In this document: in pieces, positions 17,770-26,528 of the stretch | Numbering within the stretch: position 1 is the stretch's first letter | Layout of the letters: every line of letters begins with the position of its first letter | Assembly (NCBI RefSeq): GCF_013186535.1 | Contig: NZ_JABMCZ010000002.1 | Location: 1,302,001-1,366,000 of the forward strand | Direction: 5' to 3' | DNA from: Nocardia terpenica | GTDB taxonomy: Bacteria > Actinomycetota > Actinomycetes > Mycobacteriales > Mycobacteriaceae | Length of the DNA stretch: 64,000 nt | Notes under the pieces: generated by a model | Told to the model about the DNA's origin: nothing | What the model saw: only the letters and a program-made list of their open reading frames with translations | The model's database searches: none | Translations under genes and position numbers: made by a program

Positions 17770-18993
17770 ATGCGGATCTCACGTCTGTCGGCGCTGCTCG
17801 GCGCCGCCGCCCTCTGCGCCGTGCTCGGCGCCGGTGTCCTGACCCCCACGACGGCCCGGGCCGACGAACCCGACACGCTGGCCGCGGCCCCGGTGGCCGA
17901 CGCGGCCGGGCTGTGCGGCCGGGCCGCACCGACCTTCGACGACATCGTGACCTCGGCCGCGACCGCCCTGCGCGGCGTGGTGCCCGCGGCGCAGGTGGCC
18001 GCCTTCGACCGGCAGGTCGACGATTTCCGGCACGCCATCGCCGCGGTCCGGGTGCATCGCGACGGCCTGCCGGTCGATCCGGCGACGCTCGGCGGTCGGG
18101 TCGCCCAACTCGACGACCCGATCGTCACCTACCTGGTGAACGGCCTGGACGCGGTCCGCACCGGCCGCCTGGACCACACGCTGTCGATCGGGCAGCTCGG
18201 CGTGAACGACGTGATCGAGGTGTTCATCCTGAGCACCCGGATCGTGAAGATTCCGGTGCAGCTGGCCGCCAGCCTGGTGCCGACGGCCGGGTTCTTCCTG
18301 AAGTTCCTCGTCGGCGGCGTGTTCAGCGGCGTGAAGTGGCTGGCGCGGCGGGTGCAGGACGCGATGCGCGGCACCTGCACCGGGCCGAGCGTGTACGGCA
18401 AGCTCGATCTGAGCGAGACCGACTTCCCGAGCGAGCATGTGGCGGTGCCCGGCCCGATCGCCGATCTGGCCCGGCAGCTGGTGCTGGCCGACGGGCACTG
18501 CACGCCGATCTCGGACCTGACCACCTCGACGCTGGTGGAGCGGACCCGCGACTTCCTGGCCCACACCGACCTGCCGATCGACCGCGGCAACCTGGACGCC
18601 ACCGCCGCCGGACTCCAGGACTTCCTGCGCGACAATCGGATCGCGAAACTCGCGCTGCTGCGCAAGACCGATCAGCTCGGTCCGGTGGTCGACTATCTGG
18701 ACTACGGCCCGATCACCTTCCTGGCCAATCTGGGCTTCGATATCTACGAGGGCAAGGCGACCGACACCGTGCCGCTCGCCGACATCACCGTCGAAAACGC
18801 CTACGACCTCACGACTTTGGCGCTGGACGTGACGAGCCTGCTGCTGACCGCCGCCAATCTCGCCGCGGGGTGGACCGGGGTCTCCAACACGATCCTGACG
18901 CCGCTCGGCATGGCGGAGACGCTGGCCTTCGCGCCCGTCACCTACGGCGCGCCGATCCTGCGCGGGGTCATGCAGTCGATGTGCGCGGTGTGA
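17770..18993 (+). CDS. Secreted protein of unknown function
   Basis: 407 residues. Clear signal peptide (basic start, hydrophobic core ALLGAAALCAVLGAGVL, cleavage near ARA-DEP). The mature protein has two long weakly hydrophobic stretches (about 150-190, centred on VKIPVQLAASLVPTAGFF, and about 335-400) and four Cys residues at wide spacing, including the last residues MCAV, compatible with two disulfides. I do not recognise a family. The ATG has GGAAG nine bases upstream. It is divergent from glf and occupies the place where M. tuberculosis has the wall protein gene pirG/erp (Rv3810), but I see no repeat resembling Erp. An envelope function is inference from position and signal peptide. Confidence 0.75.
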   Translation: MRISRLSALLGAAALCAVLGAGVLTPTTARADEPDTLAAAPVADAAGLCGRAAPTFDDIVTSAATALRGVVPAAQVAAFDRQVDDFRHAIAAVRVHRDGLPVDPATLGGRVAQLDDPIVTYLVNGLDAVRTGRLDHTLSIGQLGVNDVIEVFILSTRIVKIPVQLAASLVPTAGFFLKFLVGGVFSGVKWLARRVQDAMRGTCTGPSVYGKLDLSETDFPSEHVAVPGPIADLARQLVLADGHCTPISDLTTSTLVERTRDFLAHTDLPIDRGNLDATAAGLQDFLRDNRIAKLALLRKTDQLGPVVDYLDYGPITFLANLGFDIYEGKATDTVPLADITVENAYDLTTLALDVTSLLLTAANLAAGWTGVSNTILTPLGMAETLAFAPVTYGAPILRGVMQSMCAV

Positions 18994-18997
18994 GGGG

Positions 18998-19507
18998 TCA
19001 GTAGTACACCGGCTGCCGATAGGCCGGGTGGCGTCCGGCCGCGAGCCACCGGCTCGCCGACCCGGACGCCGCCAGGCACAGCGTGAGCAGTTCCACGCCG
19101 AAGACGACCGCCAGCAGCACGGCGAGCGGCAGCAGCTCCGAGGTGGACGAGCCGTCGATCACCGTGTCGACGATCATCAGACCCGAATAGCCCAGCATGA
19201 CCAGCACACTCGCTACCATGACCAGGACTCGCCCGGCGCTGCGCCGGAAGAACAGCAGCAGCGCCCCGGCGACGAAGAACACGGTGAGCGTGCCGAACAT
19301 GGCCAGCGCCGCCAGCTCCTCGATCCGGCGGTATCCGCCCGCCCAGTCGTGCCGGGTGGCGATGGCCCCGGCCACCGAGGCGACCCCGCACCCCAGGCCC
19401 TGGAGCAGCGCGAGCACGCCCGCGGCGATGGCCGCGCCGCCGCCCGGCCGCGGCGGCACGGGAACGGGCACGGGCGGATAGCCGGGCTGGCCGTACGGAT
19501 AGCTCAT
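18998..19507 (-). CDS. Small four-helix membrane protein
   Basis: 169 residues. A Pro/Tyr/Gly-rich N-terminus (MSYPYGQPGYPPVPVPVPPRP) is followed by four hydrophobic helices at about 25-50, 62-85, 93-115 and 120-145, and a basic Tyr-ending tail. This plan is common among actinobacterial membrane proteins that interact with the divisome or envelope, but I recognise no specific family. The ATG at 19507 is preceded by GGGGAGGACCCG, a strong ribosome-binding site. The stop lies four bases from the end of the convergent secreted-protein gene. Confidence 0.75.
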   Translation of the reverse strand: MSYPYGQPGYPPVPVPVPPRPGGGAAIAAGVLALLQGLGCGVASVAGAIATRHDWAGGYRRIEELAALAMFGTLTVFFVAGALLLFFRRSAGRVLVMVASVLVMLGYSGLMIVDTVIDGSSTSELLPLAVLLAVVFGVELLTLCLAASGSASRWLAAGRHPAYRQPVYY

Positions 19508-19549
19508 CGGGTCCTCCCCCCTTGATCACTCGGCCGCGAACATTACCCG

Positions 19550-20314
19550 CTACTCCAGGCAATTGTCGGCGTAGACCTTCATCGCTTCCCGGACGAACGC
19601 GGCGGTTCCGGCGCCGTGCCTGTCGTAGTTGGCCGCGAATCTCGGGTCTGCGACGTACATTTCGCCCAGGCCGGTGAAGGACGCGCGGGTGGGACGCCGA
19701 CCGCCCCAGCCGATGCGCACCCAGTCGAAGTGGCGCGCGACGATGTCGCGTACCGGTTCGCTGTCCGGCGCCAGGCCGTCGCGGTGGGCGCGGCCGTAGT
19801 CGGCGGCGATGTCGGCGTGCGTCTGCATGTGCTGGCGCCGCTCCGCCTCGCTCATCGAGTTCCACCAGCGGTCGGAGCTCTCGTACGCCTCCCGGCCCCA
19901 GCGCTCGATCACCTCGTCCTTGTACCTGGCGTGGTCGAATCCGTCGAATACCTCTGCCGCCATGAGCGGTTCACCTGCTTCCGTCTTGTGCAACGTGGAC
20001 TGCACCGACGCGATCTGCCGCGAGATCCGGTCCCGCTCCTGCCGCAGCAGCTCCAGATGGGTGCGCAGGGCCACGGCCGTATCCCGCTGCTCCGCAAGCA
20101 CTTCGGCGATGACCGGCAGGCCGAGACCGAGCTCACGCAACAGCAGGATCCGTTGCAGCCGAACAAGGGAGTCCCGGTCGTAATACCGGTACCCGTTGGC
20201 CCCGACCCGACTCGGCGGCAACAGCCCGACCGCGCCGTAGTGCCGCAGGGTCCGGCTGGTGGTCCCTGCCGCACGAGCCAGCTCCTGAATGGACCACTCG
20301 GCCTCGGTTCCCAC
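19550..20314 (-). CDS. MerR-family regulator with TipAS-type ligand domain
   Basis: About 254 residues. N-terminal winged helix (SIQELARAAGTTSRTLRHYG, NGYRYYDRDSLVRLQRI), a coiled-coil dimer helix, then an effector domain of the TipAS kind (WWNSMSEAERRQHMQTHADI, FVREAMKVYADNCLE). TipA regulators bind thiopeptide-like or other hydrophobic ligands and activate efflux or stress genes. AAGGAGG lies just upstream of paired GTG codons; I chose the second (20314), while a frame from 20356 has no such site. The perfect palindrome at 20358-20372 upstream should be its own operator. It sits directly behind the broken EamA exporter. Confidence 0.88.
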   Translation of the reverse strand: MGTEAEWSIQELARAAGTTSRTLRHYGAVGLLPPSRVGANGYRYYDRDSLVRLQRILLLRELGLGLPVIAEVLAEQRDTAVALRTHLELLRQERDRISRQIASVQSTLHKTEAGEPLMAAEVFDGFDHARYKDEVIERWGREAYESSDRWWNSMSEAERRQHMQTHADIAADYGRAHRDGLAPDSEPVRDIVARHFDWVRIGWGGRRPTRASFTGLGEMYVADPRFAANYDRHGAGTAAFVREAMKVYADNCLE

Positions 20315-20357
20315 CACCGTCCTCCTTCGCTCCGCGTCGATACGACCAGCGTGCAAG

Positions 20358-20372
20358 TTGACGCTACGTCAA
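20358..20372 (-). promoter_or_regulatory. Likely MerR operator/promoter
   Basis: Perfect inverted repeat TTGACG-CTA-CGTCAA, 43 bp upstream of the chosen MerR start, embedded in a context reading CTTGACCTTGACGTAG on the minus strand. A palindrome beginning at the -35 element is typical of MerR promoters. It also covers the stop codon of the EamA pseudogene (20364-20366). Confidence 0.65.
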
Positions 20373-21252
20373 GGTCAAGCCCCGCTCGGTATGCGACTCC
20401 CGCCGGGCCGGATCGACCGCCGAAAGCCGTTGCGCTGCGGACTCCTCGGTGGGTTTGCGGCCGCCGGTCTGGCCGAGCAGGGTGCCGCCCAGGGCGAGCG
20501 CCATGCCCAGGACCTGCAGCGGGGTCAGCGATTGTCCGAGCGCCGCCCAGCCGATGACCGTCGCCGAGAGCGGGCTGAGCAGGCTCAGGAACGACACCGA
20601 GGTGGCGGGCATCCGGGACAGGCCGCGGAACCAGAGGGCATAGGCCGCCGCCGTGCCGACGGCGCCGAGATACAGGTAGCCGCCGATGGCCCGGGCGTCC
20701 AGGGCGGGCGGCGCGCCCTCGGCCAGCAGCGCCAGCGGCAGCAGGACCAGACCTCCGGCGGTGAGCTGCCAACCGGTGAAGGCCAGCGGACCCACCCCCT
20801 CGGGCCGCCCCCAGCGTCCGGCCAGCACCGTGCCCGCCGCGATCGATGCCGCACCGGCCAGACCGGCCAGCACACCCCAGGTGTCCAGCGCGGCACCGGC
20901 GCGAAGAACCACCAGGGCCACACCGGATATGCCGACGACTCCCGCCAGCAGCCTGCGCCCGGACGGCCGCTCGCCGAGTAGCAAGGCGGCGAACCCCAGC
21001 GCGAACATCGGCGCCGACGCGCCGAGCACCGCGGCCACCCCGCCCGGCGCCGATGTTCAGCATGCCGAGAACGCCTGTGCGCCATACCCATCGGCCGCGG
21101 GGCAGCACCCGCGTCGCGGCCAGCAGCACCAGACCGGCGGGCAGCGCGCGCATCAGCGCGGTGAACATCGGTCGCTCGGGCGGCAGGAACTCGGAGGTGA
21201 CGGCGTAGGTGGTACCCCAGACCAGGGGTGTCAGACCGGTGAGATAAGACAA
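20364..21252 (-). pseudogene. EamA/DMT-family exporter, disrupted by an internal deletion
   Basis: The N-terminal part (TTG start at 21252; LTGLTPLVWGTTYAVTSEFL to VLGMLNIGAG) and the C-terminal part (AAVLGASAPMFALGFAALLL, two EamA domains' worth of helices, to 20364) lie in different frames. They meet near 21040-21060. In intact family members NIGA is followed by about 12-13 residues (a helix like FFALLFVAAYRLP, from memory) and GGVAAVLGA. Here NIGA is followed directly by bases encoding GGVAAVLGA in another frame, so about 38 bp are missing. It could be a real inactivating deletion or an assembly error. The intact protein would be a ten-helix drug/metabolite exporter, divergent from a MarR regulator. 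Confidence 0.8.
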
Positions 21253-21269
21253 CCAGAGTCATCTTCGTG

Positions 21270-21288
21270 TCAAGTATCTGAATATTGA
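21270..21288. promoter_or_regulatory. Candidate MarR operator
   Basis: Imperfect inverted repeat TCAAGTAT-CTGA-ATATTGA in the 60-bp gap between the divergent EamA pseudogene and marR, 25 bp before the marR start. AT-rich palindromes of this size are typical MarR sites, and the position suits control of both genes. Confidence 0.5.
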
Positions 21289-21312
21289 GGCTTAGGTCTC
21301 GGGAGGAGATCC

Positions 21313-21813
21313 GTGAGCGACGCGGTTGACCAGATCGTGGCGGCGTGGGGGGAGGTGCGGCCCGAGCTCGATGTGTGGCCGACGCATGTGATCGGGCGGG
21401 TCAAGCGGCTGGCGCGGGTGCTGGATCGGGAGTTGAAGACGTTCTTCGCGCGGTACGGGCTCGAGCACTGGGAGGTGGATGTGCTCACCACGCTGCGTCG
21501 GTCCGGCGGGGCCGACGGTCTCACCGCGGGCGCGTTGATCAAGAACACGATGGTGACCTCGGGGGCCATCACCAATCGCATCGATCGGATGCAGACCCGG
21601 GGGCTGGTCCGCCGCACCGCCGATCCCCATGACCGCCGGACCGTCCGGATTCAGCTCACCGACGAGGGCCGTGCCCTCATCGACGAGATCATGCCCCTGC
21701 ACGTGGACAACGAGGTCCGGCTGCTCCAGGGGTTGAGCCGCGAGGAATCGGACCAACTCGGCGATCTGCTGCGCAAACTGTCGGAGTCGCTGGGCGATAC
21801 CGCCCTGGAGTGA
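21313..21813 (+). CDS. MarR-family transcriptional regulator
   Basis: 166 residues. Winged-helix core: RYGLEHWEVDVLTTLRRSGG, then ITNRIDRMQTRGLVRRTADP and DRRTVRIQLTDEGRALID for the wing, flanked by dimerisation helices. The GTG start is preceded by GGGAGGAGATCC, a strong site. MarR proteins are usually repressors released by small phenolic or drug-like ligands and often control a divergent exporter. That is the layout here, except that the exporter is broken, so the regulator may now control only itself or targets elsewhere. Confidence 0.92.
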   Translation: MSDAVDQIVAAWGEVRPELDVWPTHVIGRVKRLARVLDRELKTFFARYGLEHWEVDVLTTLRRSGGADGLTAGALIKNTMVTSGAITNRIDRMQTRGLVRRTADPHDRRTVRIQLTDEGRALIDEIMPLHVDNEVRLLQGLSREESDQLGDLLRKLSESLGDTALE

Positions 21814-21826
21814 ACGGCTTTCGGGG

Positions 21827-22900
21827 TCAGGCGTCCGGCCGGGTGTTCGGGGCCCAGGCATCGGGCCGGAGCGGAGTGGGCGGCGGCGTGGGTGTGGCGG
21901 CCGTCCCCGGCGGGATCGTATTCTCTTGGCCCACAGCGTCTTCCGGGGCGCCGAGTTCGGCGGGGGCCGGGCCGACGTCGAGGGTGCCGATGTCGATGGG
22001 TTGTCCGCCGCCGGGCGCGGAGGAGTACTCCGAGCGCAGGATGCGGCCGTCGCGCAGCAGCACCCGACCGGCGGTGGCGCGCACGGCCGCGGTGGCGCGC
22101 GAATCCTCCACGGCGGTACCGGGATACGCCTGACAGTCGGTGGTGTCGCAGGTCTGCGCGTATGGGTAGCGATGCTCGGCCAGCGCGTAGGAGCGGGCCG
22201 CGATGGCCTGGGCGCGCAGGGCCTCCGCGCCGCCGCGATCGGCCCAGTCGGCCTGCATCTCGGCCGGGACCACGCCGAGCAGATAGTCCTCGATGTCGAG
22301 CCGGTCGACCGTGCGCGCGGCCCCGTTCTCCAGGGTGACGCCGAGGACGCCGCGATAGGTGCCTCCGTCGCAGATCTTCAGATGCTCCGCGCTCGGGCGG
22401 TCGGCGCCGAGATCGATCGGGTAGGCCCAGGGGTCGGCGGTGCTGCCACGCCACAGCACGGCGCCGTCGCAGCCGGTGGTGACGGTGACGTCCGCACCGC
22501 CGTCCGGGCGCGGGGTCAGGTGCGCGGCCTGCCCCGGCACCACGCGGCGGTCGGCGACGGTCAGGCCGGTGTCGGAGTAGACGTCCAGGGTCTCGTCGTC
22601 GTCCTCCAGCAGCCGCACCCGGACCGGGGTCGGCGCGACGGTCCCCAGCGCCGCGCCCGGGTAGTAGTCGGCCAGGATGCGCGCCGCGCTCGCCCCGGCG
22701 ACGGCCCGATCGAGGGCGCCGAACTGGCTCATGCCGCGGCCGTGGCCGACCCCGGCGACGGGGCGGTATCCGGCGGACGGCTCGAGCTGTGCGAGGACGG
22801 CCCAGCAGAGCACCGCCGTGCCGCCGGTCAGCGCGAGACCGACGAGTACGCCGCGTGCGGCGCGGCGACGGAATCGGCGATGCTGCTCGGTACCTGTCAT
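21827..22900 (-). CDS. SpoIID/LytB-domain membrane-anchored protein
   Basis: 357 residues from the ATG at 22900 (GGGAG six bases upstream; the longer frame to 22951 is less likely). One membrane helix (about 20-40), then HGRGMSQFGALDRAVAG, and the SpoIID core: VDRLDIEDYLLGVVPAEM, EALRAQAIAARSYAL, DTTDCQAYPG and RILRSEYSSAPGG. SpoIID enzymes are lytic transglycosylases acting on denuded peptidoglycan; actinobacterial LytB-like proteins may modify or regulate wall hydrolysis. The catalytic-region Glu (PAEM) is present. Divergent from the PGRP amidase gene, with which it shares a 218-bp control region, so joint wall remodelling is likely. Confidence 0.88.
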   Translation of the reverse strand: MTGTEQHRRFRRRAARGVLVGLALTGGTAVLCWAVLAQLEPSAGYRPVAGVGHGRGMSQFGALDRAVAGASAARILADYYPGAALGTVAPTPVRVRLLEDDDETLDVYSDTGLTVADRRVVPGQAAHLTPRPDGGADVTVTTGCDGAVLWRGSTADPWAYPIDLGADRPSAEHLKICDGGTYRGVLGVTLENGAARTVDRLDIEDYLLGVVPAEMQADWADRGGAEALRAQAIAARSYALAEHRYPYAQTCDTTDCQAYPGTAVEDSRATAAVRATAGRVLLRDGRILRSEYSSAPGGGQPIDIGTLDVGPAPAELGAPEDAVGQENTIPPGTAATPTPPPTPLRPDAWAPNTRPDA

Positions 22901-23118
22901 GTGCACTCCCACCGGGTTTCGCTGTTCGGATGCGCCCGGCCCGTCCGGCATGTCCTACCCGCGCCGCGGCTACCGGAAAGCTACATTCGAGCTACTGATC
23001 TCTAATTCTCAACCAGAGGTTTAGATTTTGTGAAGATTGGGACTATTGTGACCATCGATCCGTCAGGAATCAACCCCACGCGCTTCGGCTGACGGTCACA
23101 AGTTCGACCTGATGGGAG

Positions 23119-25554
23119 ATGCTCGTGCCGTATCGCAGACCGAAGTACCCCTACGTACTACCGGTCGTCATTACGATCGCGCTCGCCGTGCCGCTGGCGG
23201 CCTACACGCTGCGCGACACCGACGACTACCGTTCGACGACGGACAGCAATCTGGCCGCGATACCGGCGCAACTGGCCGAGGTGGCCCTGGCCTCCGCCCC
23301 CGACGTGGTTCTCCCGCTTCGCGAACTCACCGGCCTCGACCTCCCGGACCTCCACCTGTCCGACCTCCGCAAACTCCCCCTCCCCCGCGCCATCCCGATC
23401 CCGCCGGGCCTGCCCACCCCACCCGGCATCCAACTGCCCAGCGAAATCCCCCTCCCCCAGTTCAACACCACCACCCCGGACCGAACACCCGCACCGGGCC
23501 AACCAACGCCCGCCAATCCCGCCCAGCCACAACAGAATGCAACCCCGGGCCAGGCACAACCGGCAGCCACCGCCAACCAATCACCCCCTGCCGCACCAGC
23601 TTTCATCTCCGCCCGAACCCGCCTGCAACCCCCTGCCCCCCAAACCCCCACGTCCGGTGAGTCTCCCGCTCCCGGTCAATCCCCGGCCGCCGCACAACCA
23701 CCAGCCGCCGGGCAACCACCGGCCGCCGGGCAGCCACCAGCCGTCGCACAGCCACCGGCCGCCGCACAACCACCAGCCGCCGCACAGCCACCAGCCGCCG
23801 GGCAACCATCGGCCGCCGCACAACCACCAGCCGCCGCACAGCCACCGGCTGTCGCACAACCTCCAGCCGTCGCACAACCATCGGTCGCCGCACAGCCACC
23901 GGTCGTCGCACAACCTCCAGCCGTCGCACAACCATCGGTCGCCGCACAACCACCAGCCGCCGTGCAGCCGGGGTCTGCTCCCGTTGATGATCCGGCGTTG
24001 GTGGGTGGGGCGGATCCGAATGCTCCGGCGCTTGCGCCGGGGGCGGTGGCTCCTGGTGTTGCCGATCGGGTGGGGGCTCAGGTCAAGGAGTTGGATCGGG
24101 ACAAGCCGTTCAGCATGGTGGCGCTCACCGGGAAGGATCTGGCGGGGACCAGTGCGCTGGTTCGGGCTCGGAATGCCGACAATAGTTGGGGGCCTTGGTA
24201 TTCCACCGATGCGGTGGAGACGGGGCGCAATGATCGTACGCGGCCGGATCGGGTGGGGACCGAGCCGATCTATGTGGGCAGCACCAAGGCCGTGCAGGTG
24301 TTGACCACGCACAGGGCCGCAGCGGTCGCGAATGCGAATTCCGGGCGGTCCGACGATCCGGGGCGGGCCTCGGTCGCGAATATGTCGGCGGTACTGATCG
24401 ATCCGGGGCGCGGGCCCGACGACGGCAATCTGACGGCGGTGGCCGCGGCGCTGCCGGGCGGCGGGCCCAGGGTGATCGCGCGCAAGGACTGGGGCGCCGA
24501 CGACAGCCTGCGCTGCCAGGAGCCGACCTACGACGACGGGCTCGGCGGAATCACGGTGCACCACACCGACGGTCGCAACGACTACACCCCCGAGGAATCG
24601 GCGGGCATCGTGCGCGCCATCTACGCCTATCACGCGAAGACGCTGGGCTGGTGCGACATCGGCTACAACGCCCTGGTCGACAAGTACGGGCAGATCTTCG
24701 AGGGCCGCGCAGGCGGGCTGGACCGCCCGGTCGAGGGCGCGCACGCGGGCGGATTCAACGAGAACACCGCCGGCGTGGCACTGATGGGCGACTTCCAGAC
24801 CGAGCCGCCCAGCGACGCCGCGATCCAGGCGATCGGCCAGTTCATCGGCTGGCGCGCCCGCATCGCGGGCCTGGACCCCAAAGGCAGCACCACCATGTAC
24901 TCCGAGGGCACCGAGTACACCAACTACGCCGAGGGAGAGGCGGTCCGGCTGCCGATCGTGTTCGCGCACCGCGACGTCGGCAAGACCGCCTGCCCCGGCG
25001 ACGCCGCCTACGCGCAGATGGACCGCATCCGCGACATCGCCGCGGCCACCGCGAGCGGCGCGCAGCCGCCCGGCGGCGATACCCGGCCCGCCCCGAATCC
25101 CGGTGCCGCACCGCAGAATCAGGCCGATCTGACCAAGCTGGCGGCCCTCACCACCCGGCTGCTGACGCTGGTGCACGACAACCTCATCGCGAAATACTGG
25201 GCGGCCCAGGGCGGCCCGAACGGGCGGCTGGGCGCGGCGGCCTCCGAACCGCAACCGACCCGCGACGGCGGCCAGTACGCGAGGTTCGTCAACGGCTACG
25301 TCTACGCGGGCCCGGACGGCACCATCGTCGAACTCGCGGGCCGCATCCTGGACCGATTCGTCGAGCTGGGCGCGGACTCCGGAATCCTCGGAGTGCCGCG
25401 CAAGAGCGCCTACCCGGTCCCCGACGGCCTGCGCGCCGACTTCCAGTACGGCTCGCTGATCATGAACCAGGCCACCGGCATCGTCACCACGCTGCTCCAG
25501 ACCTACAACGAAATGCGGGACGCCGCAACGACTTCCGGTGTCGCGCCGCGCTAG
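23119..25554 (+). CDS. PGRP-type N-acetylmuramoyl-L-alanine amidase with LGFP repeats
   Basis: 811 residues. N-terminal membrane anchor or signal (about 12-30), a long Pro/Ala region, a low-complexity QPPAA repeat (about 192-280), a wall-protein domain (about 325-395), a PGRP/amidase_2 domain (about 450-650), and a C-terminal LGFP-repeat part (about 690-800). Zinc ligands appear complete: His481/His482 in VHHTDGRND, His617 in AHRDVGK, and Cys625 in ACPGD. It should cut the peptide from peptidoglycan while bound to the arabinogalactan layer. Position matches Rv3811 in M. tuberculosis. The start used here has a GGGAG site upstream; the gene ends one base before the convergent HAD phosphatase gene. 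Confidence 0.92.
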   Translation: MLVPYRRPKYPYVLPVVITIALAVPLAAYTLRDTDDYRSTTDSNLAAIPAQLAEVALASAPDVVLPLRELTGLDLPDLHLSDLRKLPLPRAIPIPPGLPTPPGIQLPSEIPLPQFNTTTPDRTPAPGQPTPANPAQPQQNATPGQAQPAATANQSPPAAPAFISARTRLQPPAPQTPTSGESPAPGQSPAAAQPPAAGQPPAAGQPPAVAQPPAAAQPPAAAQPPAAGQPSAAAQPPAAAQPPAVAQPPAVAQPSVAAQPPVVAQPPAVAQPSVAAQPPAAVQPGSAPVDDPALVGGADPNAPALAPGAVAPGVADRVGAQVKELDRDKPFSMVALTGKDLAGTSALVRARNADNSWGPWYSTDAVETGRNDRTRPDRVGTEPIYVGSTKAVQVLTTHRAAAVANANSGRSDDPGRASVANMSAVLIDPGRGPDDGNLTAVAAALPGGGPRVIARKDWGADDSLRCQEPTYDDGLGGITVHHTDGRNDYTPEESAGIVRAIYAYHAKTLGWCDIGYNALVDKYGQIFEGRAGGLDRPVEGAHAGGFNENTAGVALMGDFQTEPPSDAAIQAIGQFIGWRARIAGLDPKGSTTMYSEGTEYTNYAEGEAVRLPIVFAHRDVGKTACPGDAAYAQMDRIRDIAAATASGAQPPGGDTRPAPNPGAAPQNQADLTKLAALTTRLLTLVHDNLIAKYWAAQGGPNGRLGAAASEPQPTRDGGQYARFVNGYVYAGPDGTIVELAGRILDRFVELGADSGILGVPRKSAYPVPDGLRADFQYGSLIMNQATGIVTTLLQTYNEMRDAATTSGVAPR
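23695..23960 (+). repeat. QPPAA-coding repeat in the amidase gene
   Basis: About fifteen degenerate 18-bp units of the type CAACCACCAGCCGCCGCA encode a six-residue repeat (AAQPPA, AGQPPA, VAQPPA, VAQPSV). Such a Pro/Ala stalk would let the catalytic domain reach through the wall. Units are near-identical and prone to length variation. Confidence 0.85.
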
Positions 25555-25555
25555 C

Positions 25556-26380
25556 TCAGCCGATCCACCAGCGCTCGAGCACCTGCGCCACGCCGTCGTC
25601 GGAGTTGGCGGCGGTGACCTCGTCGGCGGCGGCGCGGACCTCCGGGTGACCGTTGCCCATGGCGACGCCGTGGCCCGCCAGGCGCAGCATCGGCACGTCG
25701 TTGGGCATATCGCCGAAGGCGATGATGGTGGCGCGCTGCACGCCGAGGCGCTCGGCCACCGTGGCCAGCCCCGCCGCCTTGGTGATGCCGGGCGCGGACA
25801 CCTCGATCAGGCCGTTGTCGGTGGAGTAGGTGACATCGGCGCGGCCCGCGAGCCGCGGCGCCAGCGCCGCGCGCATGTCGGCGCTGGTCGCGCCGCGCAG
25901 CCGGATCAGCATCTTGATCGCGGGCGCGGCCACCACCTCGCTGCGCGCGACCTGGGTGTCGTCCGGATTCAGCCAGGCGTGCTCGTACTCCGGCGAACTC
26001 ACGAACTGCGGGGTCGCGGCGTCGTGGGCGCTGGCCCCCACCCGCTCGGCGGCCAGCCCGCAGCCGGGCAGCACCCGCTCGGCGAGATCGGCGATCCACT
26101 CCAGGCTCGCCACGTCCAGCACGGTGCTCTGCAGGATGCGGTCGGCCGCGCTGTCGTAGATCACCGCCCCGTTGCCACAGACGCACAGCGGCGCGAACCC
26201 CAGTCCGTCCACCACCGGCTGGATCCAGCGCGGCGGGCGACCGGTGGCGAGCACGAACGGCACCCCGTCCGCGACCAGCGCGGCCACCGCCGCCCGGGTG
26301 CGCGGCGTGACCCGCTCGTCCTCGTCGATCAGCGTGCCGTCGACATCGGAGGCCACCATCTTCGGTTTCGGCAGGTGCAC
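25556..26380 (-). CDS. HAD-superfamily Cof-type phosphatase (Rv3813c-like)
   Basis: About 274 residues. HAD motif I VASDVDGTLIDEDERVTPR near the N-terminus, motif II TGRPPRW, a cap domain, and motif III/IV IIAFGDMPNDVPMLRLAGHGVAMG. Cof-type enzymes dephosphorylate sugar phosphates or flavin-related compounds in the cytoplasm; the substrate here is unknown. I chose the GTG at 26380 (GGAAGAGG eight bases upstream, protein VHLPKPKM); an ATG at 26398 is possible. Position after the PGRP gene matches Rv3813c. It is divergent from the ABC transporter operon. Confidence 0.9.
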   Translation of the reverse strand: MHLPKPKMVASDVDGTLIDEDERVTPRTRAAVAALVADGVPFVLATGRPPRWIQPVVDGLGFAPLCVCGNGAVIYDSAADRILQSTVLDVASLEWIADLAERVLPGCGLAAERVGASAHDAATPQFVSSPEYEHAWLNPDDTQVARSEVVAAPAIKMLIRLRGATSADMRAALAPRLAGRADVTYSTDNGLIEVSAPGITKAAGLATVAERLGVQRATIIAFGDMPNDVPMLRLAGHGVAMGNGHPEVRAAADEVTAANSDDGVAQVLERWWIG

Positions 26381-26528
26381 AGGTGTCACCTCTTCCATCC
26401 TGCCCGATATGCCCCCCGCACCGGTATCGCGATCGGGGTGGGATGTGCGCGGGACCCGCCCACACGGCACACTTCGACGGCGGAGGGTCCTTATGATCAG
26501 GGGCTAGCAAACCGACCCTAGGGGACCG

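Noticed and set aside
23047..23100. Imperfect inverted repeat TGTGACC...CTGACGGTCACA upstream of the PGRP gene, considered as a c-di-AMP riboswitch
   Set aside because: Too short and lacks the conserved riboswitch core sequences; at most a weak hairpin or operator.
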